NCBI GenBank assembly: GCA_964632995.1
Contig: CAZWDL010000074.1
Span: 1-36,884 of the forward strand
DNA length: 36,884 bases
Source of the DNA: CAZWDL01 sp964632995
GTDB lineage: Bacteria; Bacteroidota; Bacteroidia; Chitinophagales; Saprospiraceae
Direction of reading: 5' to 3'
Positions 1 to 6,282 of this stretch are shown piece by piece (position 1 is the stretch's first letter; each line of letters begins with the position of its first letter). The notes under the pieces were generated by a model that saw nothing but the letters and a program-made list of their open reading frames with translations, had not been told where the DNA came from and searched no databases. Made by a program: the position numbers and the translations under genes.

Positions 1-4
1 CTCT

Positions 5-178
5 TCAGCCGCTCAGGGGCTTGAATACTAGGCGGACTTTTTGAGGGAACCCTAAGATAGTACTCTTTCCTGAGTTATTTGAACCAGAAATCAAAGTTAA
101 AGGAGCAAAATCGATTATAGGAGTACCTTCATCAAAGACTCTAAAGTTTTTTAGGCCGATGAACCGGAGATGCGCCAT
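5..178 (-). pseudogene. Broken AAA/RecF-like ATPase, N-terminal fragment
   Basis: A 57-codon reading frame starts with ATG at 178 and stops with TGA at 5-7. It begins like the ATPases of the RecF/SMC-like AAA_15/AAA_21 group: a first strand with the LKNFRVF motif, then a Walker A loop GSNNSGKST (about residues 32-40). Normal members are several hundred residues long; here similarity ends right after STIL and the frame stops 17 residues later. Walker B, signature and C-terminal parts are absent. Another frame stays open to the window edge, so a frameshift near position 50-60 or a rearrangement are both possible. The piece is much richer in A+T than the genes further right, which fits transfer. 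It lies 130 bp downstream of, and on the same strand as, the XRE regulator. Many such ATPases belong to defence systems, but nothing here proves that role. Confidence 0.7.
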
Positions 179-308
179 GGGATCTTTATTTGGTAATGAA
201 CGAGCTTATTAAATTAATGTATTGGAGCTTTAATACCCTGAAAACCAACCTTCCCAGCCCTACAAATACAGCCCTGCCTGAAGCACCGCGAAAAAATATA
301 ACTCACCT

Positions 309-710
309 TCATCCCTCCCGCCGGATCAACTCCTCCAACCTTAATTCCCGGTAAGCCTCCGGATCCCTTTCCTTCAGCACTCGGGCTACCTCCTCCAGTT
401 TCTGCATCAGCAACCGGTTCAGGAGCAGGAGTTCCTGGTTAGTCGCAGAGCGATCCGACGGCTTCAGGTTTTTCATTTTTTCCGGAGCAGGACCTTCCCA
501 CATTTCGCCCTGTCCGGTGATGAGCCAGTCCAGATTGAGGGTGGGGAATGCCCTTTTTACGGCCTGAAAGAAGTCTAGTTTGGGTTGTTTGGTTCGGCCG
601 TTGATGAAGTTGGTGAGCGCATCACGGCTATAACCCGCAGCGGTAGCAAAGTCTGTTTGAGAATAGTTAGCCGCTTCGAGTAGTTGTATAAATCGCTCTC
701 GGACAGTCAT
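309..710 (-). CDS. XRE-family helix-turn-helix regulator
   Basis: A 133-residue protein. Residues 1-65 form a five-helix XRE/Cro-CI type domain: the recognition region reads SQTDFATAAGYSRDALTNFI, and the segment LDWLITGQGEMW is the typical end of Bacteroidota and phage repressor-like XRE domains. Residues 85-130 are rich in Leu/Glu/Arg and look like a coiled coil, probably for dimerisation. It is a DNA-binding cytoplasmic repressor or activator whose target is not known. The broken ATPase follows on the same strand, so the pair may once have been a regulator-effector unit. The upstream region holds a 7+7 bp inverted repeat of CACAAAA that could be its own operator. The ATG at 710 is the only plausible start, as the helical domain begins directly after it. 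Confidence 0.85.
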   Translation of the reverse strand: MTVRERFIQLLEAANYSQTDFATAAGYSRDALTNFINGRTKQPKLDFFQAVKRAFPTLNLDWLITGQGEMWEGPAPEKMKNLKPSDRSATNQELLLLNRLLMQKLEEVARVLKERDPEAYRELRLEELIRREG

Positions 711-725
711 TTATAAGCGATTATG

Positions 726-733
726 CAAAAATA
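726..733 (-). promoter_or_regulatory. Possible -7 box for the XRE gene
   Basis: On the minus strand this reads TATTTTTG, a full match to the Bacteroidota -7 consensus TAnnTTTG. It is 15 bp before the ATG at 710, which would leave a very short leader. I could not find a clear -33 TTTG/TTG at 19-21 bp, so this is tentative. Confidence 0.35.
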
Positions 734-745
734 CACAACAAAAAA

Positions 746-766
746 CACAAAAATCCTTATTTTGTG
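746..766. promoter_or_regulatory. Inverted repeat, possible operator of the XRE regulator
   Basis: Two 7-bp arms, CACAAAA (746-752) and TTTTGTG (760-766), are separated by 7 bp. They sit 36-56 bp upstream of the XRE start, just behind the possible -7 box. Further half-site-like CACAA/TTTGTG words lie on both sides (about 734-738, 784-788, 811-816). The spacing suits a dimeric HTH protein; autoregulation is inference. Confidence 0.35.
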
Positions 767-827
767 ATTATTTGCGTGTTATGTTTGTGCTATTCATTAA
801 ATATTGCAAAAACACAAGGTAAAAAAC

Positions 828-1053
828 TTAACCCGGATTATTCATGGATTTGTCGTAGTGAGAAGCCAAAATGGATGCCAGGCCTGGGCTCCCGCCCAGA
901 CGGGCAGGCAGGAATGAGACGCGGAACCGTATCCTTAGATCCGGTGAGCACCGAATGACAGCCTGCCCCGTATCCAAAGGGTCGGGGAGGACGCCCAGGA
1001 ATGGTAGGCAGTTTGGCTTCGTAATAGATTAACTCATGAATAATCCGGGTTAA
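828..1053. repeat. 226-bp inverted-repeat element (MITE-like)
   Basis: Perfect 19-bp terminal inverted repeats, 828-846 and 1035-1053, enclose about 190 bp. Inside lies a second pair (GAAGCCAAA at 862-870 against TTTGGCTTC at 1012-1020), followed by further imperfect pairing around CCTGGGC. The whole unit could fold into one long hairpin. It holds a 29-bp module (961-989) that recurs inverted at 36080-36108. No transposase is encoded, so it would be a non-autonomous or structural repeat. Reading frames across it are not believable genes. Confidence 0.7.
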
Positions 1054-1142
1054 CCCTTTGGGTCGCCTGGAGGGGTCGGATTTTTTTTGCCAGGGCCCAA
1101 CTGTTTTTGCGTCAATTCCTAAACCCATTAACTGAAAAGACC

Positions 1143-1766
1143 ATGATTCGATCCTATTCTTCTACCTACCCGGTAAGATTACCATTCTGGGTATTACTGA
1201 TTGCCCTGCTGGGACTGGTCATCTATTTATCCATGCAACATCAGACTGCCTGGCCGATACAAACCCCTATTTTTACGAAAGCAACGGACGGACCCGCTCC
1301 CCCCTTCCCCCACCGCACCATCACCTCCGACCTCCGCGTCGACTGGACAGGCGGCGGCGATTTTGATCCGCGCAACAAATGCCCGGATGACTTCTTCGGG
1401 GCCGGCTTCGTGGTGATTTGCAAAAAGATGGCCGACGGTAAGGCCTTCAAGTTTCTTTACCACAAGGGAAAAAAGCTGCTTTACCGCATCGATAAAGATA
1501 TGGCTAAGGGCAAAGCCAGGATCGGTCTGCACTGGGTGGAAAGCACCCGCTTCAGCGCCAAATACCGGATTGCCGATCCGGCTTATAAAGGAGGAAAGAC
1601 CGTATCGGTTCCCGATGGAAAGGGTGGCGGGCAGTCCCGGGTGTTTCAATACGGGGAAGCCGTTTCCCCCAAGCGGGTGCAGCGTCACCGGGAACTCTTT
1701 CACGAAACCCATATCCACCCAAAGCAATGCGATGATTGGTGGGATATTTTTAACTTTATCCCCTGA
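1143..1766 (+). CDS. Unknown single-pass membrane protein
   Basis: A 207-residue protein of unrecognised family. Residues 12-32 (LPFWVLLIALLGLVIYLSMQ) form a hydrophobic helix after a short basic N-terminus, so it is either an inner-membrane anchor or an uncleaved signal. The remainder is a basic soluble domain with three cysteines, a Lys-rich middle and a C-terminus rich in His and Trp (HETHIHPKQCDDWWDIF). An upstream in-frame ATG at 1107 would add 12 residues; I prefer 1143 because the membrane segment then follows a typical short N-terminus. The next gene starts 29 bp downstream on the same strand, so the two may be co-transcribed. I cannot assign a function. Confidence 0.6.
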   Translation: MIRSYSSTYPVRLPFWVLLIALLGLVIYLSMQHQTAWPIQTPIFTKATDGPAPPFPHRTITSDLRVDWTGGGDFDPRNKCPDDFFGAGFVVICKKMADGKAFKFLYHKGKKLLYRIDKDMAKGKARIGLHWVESTRFSAKYRIADPAYKGGKTVSVPDGKGGGQSRVFQYGEAVSPKRVQRHRELFHETHIHPKQCDDWWDIFNFIP

Positions 1767-1795
1767 TTCGGGTTAAATGACCAAATCAAGATGCG

Positions 1796-2134
1796 ATGAA
1801 GTTCTCTTTCCAAAAAATGCAACTCGAAGCCGAAGGCTTTTTCGACCTGATCAACACCTGGGCCGAAATGCAACTGGTGGTTACCGAAGACAGCGCCGAG
1901 ATCATCGGCTACGGGTATACCGATCAAATCGCCGAAGCCTTCACCCTCCTCGTCTTCGACTGGGAAGCCACCATCTCCTTAGACCGGGCGGCGCTGGATA
2001 TTCCCGAAGGCTCCTACGACCTGATCCGCGACGAGGACAAGGACGTGGTGCACGCCTGCCGGGGGGAGCAGTACTACATCCTCCACGACCGGCCGGTGAC
2101 GGTGGAGGTGGTGTCGGCGCCGGAGGAGAGTTAG
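1796..2134 (+). CDS. Small acidic unknown protein
   Basis: A 112-residue, strongly acidic protein with no signal peptide or membrane segment, so probably cytoplasmic. Alternating hydrophobic residues (for example AEMQLVVTEDSAEIIGYGY and PVTVEVVSA) suggest a beta-rich fold. I do not recognise the family. The ATG at 1796 lies 29 bp after the preceding gene. A longer Arg-rich frame overlapping it in another register (1777-2157) has the low-complexity composition of a shadow frame, and was rejected in favour of this one. Confidence 0.6.
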   Translation: MKFSFQKMQLEAEGFFDLINTWAEMQLVVTEDSAEIIGYGYTDQIAEAFTLLVFDWEATISLDRAALDIPEGSYDLIRDEDKDVVHACRGEQYYILHDRPVTVEVVSAPEES

Positions 2135-2220
2135 GGATAAGGAGACGGCAGGGCTAACGTATCATGGAAAAAATTAATCCGTTTTTTCCAAATAACAACC
2201 TGGATTAACGGATTTTGAGT

Positions 2221-2335
2221 ACTTCTACGGTTCGAAATTCCTCTGTTTATCTGTTCTTCGGTTCCGTAAGACTTGGGAAAGATTGAAAAATAAAGTGAAC
2301 AGTTTGGAACCGCAGAACAGAAGAACCGCAGAAGT
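2221..2335. repeat. Long imperfect hairpin between convergent genes
   Basis: The 340-bp gap 2135-2474 holds no gene. It contains two nested inverted-repeat pairs: outer 2221-2233 with 2323-2335 (12 of 13 match) and inner 2251-2265 with 2306-2320 (14 of 15 match). The words GTTCTTCGGTTC and GAACCGCAGAAC are shared by the arms. A small palindrome, TTATGTG-A-CACATAA, lies at 2383-2397. Lying between convergent genes, the hairpin may act as a bidirectional terminator, or it may be a dispersed repeat. Confidence 0.55.
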
Positions 2336-2474
2336 AACCGAACATCGCTGGCCCCGTCGACGGTATATGGTATATTTTCCGCTTATGTGACACATAATAG
2401 ATTATCATGATGCGTCAGCCCTGGGGGAAAACCGGGAGAAAAACAACCGAGATTAAAAGACGAGCCCGAGGTCT

Positions 2475-4016
2475 TTATTCATTCGATGCACAAGCCTCCG
2501 GTCGCTCTTCCATTCCGTATTCTTTCGTTAATTCTTTCAGTCTTTCTTCATGAGCGTCGGGCGCTTCTACCCGGGCCAGCTTTTCCAATGCCTGATAGCG
2601 GCAATTCCACACCTTAATTTTCAATTTCCGGACCCGGCATTCCAGCTCTTTACCGAGCTTAAACTCAAAATTTCGTTGAAACGCTTCAATTTCTTCCAGA
2701 TACTGGATTCCTTCCTCACAGGTGCTGCTGGAAAGCCCTTTCATGGTCCAGTCTTTGATCTCATGGATGTAGTCGCAATAAAAGTCTGCCGAGCGGTAGT
2801 CCTCGTGGAGGATGTCGCCCTGTGCAACAAATTTGTTCCACAGCCTTTCAATTTGCGCCCCATTGGATTGAATTCGTTCGTTTAACGCCGCCAGTTCATT
2901 GATCTTGATCATCGTGATTTGCTCCAATTGCGTTAGCTCCTGCCTTTGGAGGGAATCAATTTTCTGAAGCATATCTTCCGCTCTTCCGCAGACGGAAGCG
3001 AAACCATCCATAATATATGCCCGGATCAAAGGCTCTTTACTGCAATACTCATAACCGTATTTGCCCACGTGTTTCACCTTATTGTCCGGAAGAAAGGCTT
3101 CCCACGCCTCATTCAGAGCAGCAAGATCGGCTTCATCCTGTTGAATGGCCGCTTCCAGCTCCTTCACTTTTTCCGCCAGCTCTCCACCGGGAGCCACCTC
3201 GCTTTCGGCTTGCAGTTGCTTAATTTTTTGAAGCATTGCCGGGGCTGAATTACACAAATCCGTTGCTCCTCTTAAAACCAGGGCCTTCATATTCGGAACG
3301 GGGTAGCAGGGGAAAAGAGGCAATTCAATGTCAAAGCCGGGAGAAACGCCCGTTTCCATATAGATCTTCCAGGCGCTTTCCAGTTTGGTCATATCCTGAA
3401 ACAGGGATTTCATTTTAGCTACCTGTGGCGCCAACCCTTCGACATCCTGTATGCGCAAGGAGGTTTTTTCCGTTAAGCGGAGAGTGCGGTTTTCAAAGAT
3501 ATTCTTTGCTTTCGAGACCTCCCCCCGGCATAAATGATAATAGGCCGTCATGTAGGAATACTTCGCCAGGGTGCTTTTTTCACAATTCGTTTTAGCTCCT
3601 GCAACGTTGTCCAATTCTTCCTGCGTGACTTCTTTGGTTTGCAAAAATCGGTTCCAAATTGCATCAATGCTATGATAGGCTTTGATTTTTGTTTCTATCT
3701 CCTCCATTTTTCCCACAAATCCCGGAATCGACTCATGCACTTCGTCGTCTATCTTCCGGACTTCCGCCATCAAACTTTCTGCGTCTTCCACCATGCTTTG
3801 GCAAAAACTGGTGTTGGTATTCATCAATAAATATTTGGCATAATCCGCTTGCTCACGCTCTTTGTCAGGCTTGACTAATTCGCTCATCTTGGAAATTTTG
3901 TTGTTTTCCAAAAATTCCTTCCAGGTTTCGTCAAAGTTGGTTCCCTGAGCATAAGCGGTGGCAGAAATGAAAAACAGGTTGATAACAAGGCCAAAGAGAA
4001 AGTAATTCGTTCGCAT
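2475..4016 (-). CDS. Secreted five-repeat protein with C-x17-C units
   Basis: A 513-residue protein starting MRTNYFLFG, with a signal peptide ending at AYAQ (residue 24). An upstream in-frame ATG at 4235 would bury this signal, so 4016 is preferred. The mature part is helical and built from five degenerate units of about 90 residues, beginning at W32, W121, W216, W305 and W393 (pattern W-x2-F/Y-L/M/V). Units 2-5 each hold a Cys pair 17-18 residues apart (C145/C163, C237/C255, C325/C343, C414/C433). Unit 1 keeps only the second (C72). Units 3 and 4 share the tail MLQKI followed closely by LQ. Charged coiled-coil linkers join the units. It is probably periplasmic or exported, with intra-repeat disulfides. 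I do not recognise the family and assign no function. Its base composition is lower in G+C than the neighbouring peptidase gene. Confidence 0.75.
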   Translation of the reverse strand: MRTNYFLFGLVINLFFISATAYAQGTNFDETWKEFLENNKISKMSELVKPDKEREQADYAKYLLMNTNTSFCQSMVEDAESLMAEVRKIDDEVHESIPGFVGKMEEIETKIKAYHSIDAIWNRFLQTKEVTQEELDNVAGAKTNCEKSTLAKYSYMTAYYHLCRGEVSKAKNIFENRTLRLTEKTSLRIQDVEGLAPQVAKMKSLFQDMTKLESAWKIYMETGVSPGFDIELPLFPCYPVPNMKALVLRGATDLCNSAPAMLQKIKQLQAESEVAPGGELAEKVKELEAAIQQDEADLAALNEAWEAFLPDNKVKHVGKYGYEYCSKEPLIRAYIMDGFASVCGRAEDMLQKIDSLQRQELTQLEQITMIKINELAALNERIQSNGAQIERLWNKFVAQGDILHEDYRSADFYCDYIHEIKDWTMKGLSSSTCEEGIQYLEEIEAFQRNFEFKLGKELECRVRKLKIKVWNCRYQALEKLARVEAPDAHEERLKELTKEYGMEERPEACASNE

Positions 4017-4106
4017 CACGATTTGAAGTTTAAACAGGTTCAGTTTAGGCTTTGAGCAAGTGGATTGGGGGTGGGTCCAAAACTCTGAAATTAACGTTTT
4101 TTTATG

Positions 4107-4114
4107 CAAAATTA
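4107..4114 (-). promoter_or_regulatory. Possible -7 box for the five-repeat protein
   Basis: The minus strand reads TAATTTTG, a full TAnnTTTG match, about 90 bp upstream of the ATG at 4016. A T-rich stretch 19-20 bp further upstream could stand for the -33 TTTG. This would give a leader of roughly 80 nt and supports the downstream choice of start. Confidence 0.4.
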
Positions 4115-4423
4115 TTCCCCTCCAAAACCCGAAAAAAAGTAACGGAGTTCGCAGATGGAACCTTTCGGCAACGCAGGACAGGGAAAAAAGCCCCGCTCGC
4201 AGGCTATGAGGGTGGTTTTCTAAGTCAGTATACATGCGTGAAGCCGGAGTTAATTGGTTGAGAGGCGTGCCGCCCCCGTACCGGCGGATTTATACGCCGG
4301 GTGTTTAGCACCGAAAGCAACAGCTGAGAAATGTGCCGGCAGGCGATAACAGCATCCATACCCGCTATTGCTGTCTTTTTTTATCGTATTTTGCCAGTCG
4401 AAACAAACAGAGAACTACGCGCC

Positions 4424-5884
4424 ATGAAAATTAAGCTCCTCCTCCTGCTGGTCATAGCTACCCTTCAGATTTCCACGGCTCAGATCAAGCGCATCAACAA
4501 AACCATTGACCGGCTCGAAGCGGAGTCGCACCTTCGTTTTTTGACGGCCGATGAACTGAAAGGGCGCAATACCGGCTCGGCCGAGCTGCTGGTCGCCGGC
4601 CGCTACATTGCCGAGCAGTTTCGCCGTTACGGCCTGATACCGCTGGGTGACGCCGAGGGGGATTTCCTGCAGCGGGTGCCCCTGCATACGAGCAGACCGC
4701 CTGCCAAAGCCACCGTCTCCATGCTGGAGCAGGAGTTCAGGGGCGGGGAAGATCTGGGCGTCCTCAGCGGCGGCAACACCTCGGTGGAGGCACCGCTCGT
4801 TTACCTGGCAGCACTCGAAGGTTACGAGCCGGCCGATATACAGGGAAAGATCGTCGTGACGGTGCTTCAGGATCTGCGGGGCTCGGCCGGTAACCGGGCG
4901 CAGATAGAAGCCCTGGAGGAAGCCGGCGCCGCCGGCCTGGTGCAGCTCTTTGGTCCGGGGCAGCGCATTCCCTGGCAGCTGGTCCTGAATTACCTCAACC
5001 GGGAGCGGATGAGCGTCGGGGAGATCGGAGCGGAGGAAGAACGGGGTATGCTCCACATCTGGGTGCGGGATTCCACCGGCATGATGGTCCAGCAATTGAA
5101 AGAAAAGCCCGGAGCATCCGGCGGCATAAACATCGAAGGCGCCGAGAAAAAGATGGTCGAGGTTTTCAACGTAGTCGGTAAAATTGAGGGCAGGGACCCG
5201 AAGCTGGCCGGAGAACACATCGTCATGTGCGCGCATTACGATCACGTGGGCGTGCAGTCCGGCGAGGGGCAGGATTCCATTTACAACGGCACCCGGGATA
5301 ACGGCATCGGCACCACCGGCCTGATTAATGCGGCTAAATACTTCGCGAAATATCCGCCCAAACGCTCGATCATCATCATTGCCCTGACGGGGGAGGAAAA
5401 GGGCCTGCTGGGCAGCCAGTACTACGTCAACGACTCCAAGGTTCCACTGGAAGAAACGGTGTTTGCCTTTAACATCGACAATTCGGGCTATACCGGCACG
5501 GAGGTAGTCACCTTACTGGATACCAACCGGACGAATATCGACGAGCTGGTCTACCAGGCCGCCAAAGAGGTGGGCCTCGGCGTGATCGGCGACCGCCTGC
5601 CGAACCAGAACTACTACGAGCGCTCGGACCAGGTCAGCTTCGCCGCCAAAGGCGTACCGGCCGTCAACTTCAAAATGGCCATGACTGCCTTCGACGAGCG
5701 GATCTCCAAATACTACCACCAACCCAATGATGAATTCGACACCGTAGACCTCGACTATATTCACAAATACTGGAAGGCCTATATCCGCTCCGCCGAACTG
5801 ATCGGAAACTGGAATCAGCGACCGTACTGGATTCCGGGCGATAAGTTTGAAGCGGCGGGAGAGGCGCTTTATAAGGAGGAGTAG
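4424..5884 (+). CDS. Secreted M28-family zinc aminopeptidase
   Basis: A 486-residue protein with a signal peptide (MKIKLLLLLVIATLQISTAQ). It should hydrolyse N-terminal residues from peptides outside the inner membrane. A PA-like insert (about residues 110-250) precedes the catalytic domain. The two-zinc ligand set is complete: H271 and D273 in AHYDHVG, bridging D292 in the DNG motif, E324-E325 (catalytic base and ligand) in TGEEKG, D352 in FNIDNSG and H432 in YYHQPND. The order and spacing match M28 enzymes. The ATG at 4424 was chosen because the signal peptide starts there; an upstream start at 4331 adds an unlikely hydrophobic head. It is convergent with the GH3 gene across a repeat-rich gap. 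It is probably for peptide scavenging; exact substrate specificity cannot be read. Confidence 0.93.
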   Translation: MKIKLLLLLVIATLQISTAQIKRINKTIDRLEAESHLRFLTADELKGRNTGSAELLVAGRYIAEQFRRYGLIPLGDAEGDFLQRVPLHTSRPPAKATVSMLEQEFRGGEDLGVLSGGNTSVEAPLVYLAALEGYEPADIQGKIVVTVLQDLRGSAGNRAQIEALEEAGAAGLVQLFGPGQRIPWQLVLNYLNRERMSVGEIGAEEERGMLHIWVRDSTGMMVQQLKEKPGASGGINIEGAEKKMVEVFNVVGKIEGRDPKLAGEHIVMCAHYDHVGVQSGEGQDSIYNGTRDNGIGTTGLINAAKYFAKYPPKRSIIIIALTGEEKGLLGSQYYVNDSKVPLEETVFAFNIDNSGYTGTEVVTLLDTNRTNIDELVYQAAKEVGLGVIGDRLPNQNYYERSDQVSFAAKGVPAVNFKMAMTAFDERISKYYHQPNDEFDTVDLDYIHKYWKAYIRSAELIGNWNQRPYWIPGDKFEAAGEALYKEE

Positions 5885-5886
5885 TA

Positions 5887-5955
5887 CTAAGTCGGAAGTG
5901 GGAAGTGGGAAGTCGGAAGTCGGAAGTGGGAAGTCGGAAGTGGGAAGTGGGAAGC
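5887..5955 (+). repeat. Heptanucleotide tandem array (GGAAGTS)
   Basis: About ten tandem 7-bp units alternate between GGAAGTC and GGAAGTG and begin with CTAAGTC two bases after the peptidase stop codon. The same unit, on the other strand and with the same CTAAGTC edge, recurs at 31080-31137; shorter stretches lie at 11407-11430 and 18464-18497. Period 7 rules out an in-frame coding microsatellite. There are no spacers, so this is not a CRISPR array. Confidence 0.9.
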
Positions 5956-6131
5956 CTCTGGCCTTTTACCTATGTGAAAATAGAATTGCTGGGCGGCGCA
6001 ATACGTAACTCGTACCGCCGGATTTTCCCGGTCCTGAATTTTTCCGGGCGCCGGAAATGGCGCCGTTACAGCACCTGCTCGAACGCTCCGGCCGCGGCCT
6101 CCATATTTTCGGTAAAACGCGGGACCGGGTT

Positions 6132-6273
6132 AACGCTTGATATTCCTCCGGAACCTGTTTTTTATTACATAAAGCCACACGAAGGAGTCACAAAGCTTTA
6201 ATGTTTTACTTCATCTTTGTGACTTCTTCGTGAATTTTTGTGTAAAAACCTCTCCGGAGGAATATCAAGCGTT
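6132..6273. repeat. Nested palindromic element between convergent genes
   Basis: Perfect 21-bp inverted repeats (6132-6152 and 6253-6273) enclose an inner pair of 18 bp (6178-6195 and 6215-6232) with one mismatch. The inner right arm runs into an AT-rich tract (ATTTTTGTG). The unit ends ten bases before the GH3 stop codon. It could be a bidirectional terminator for the M28 and GH3 genes, a MITE-like repeat, or both. The stretch 5956-6131 shows nothing else I can name. Confidence 0.7.
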
Positions 6274-6282
6274 GATGCGGCA

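Noticed and set aside
764..1128. Small frames of 64 and 96 codons on both strands
   Set aside because: They run through the 226-bp inverted-repeat element and their sequences follow its palindromes; no protein-like motifs.
1777..2157. 126-codon Arg/Gly/His-rich frame
   Set aside because: Shadow of the acidic gene at 1796-2134 in another register; low-complexity composition.
2383..2397. TTATGTG-A-CACATAA palindrome as an operator
   Set aside because: It lies downstream of two convergent genes, with no promoter to control; kept only as a note.
5887..5955. CRISPR-like array
   Set aside because: Units are 7 bp with no unique spacers; it is a microsatellite.
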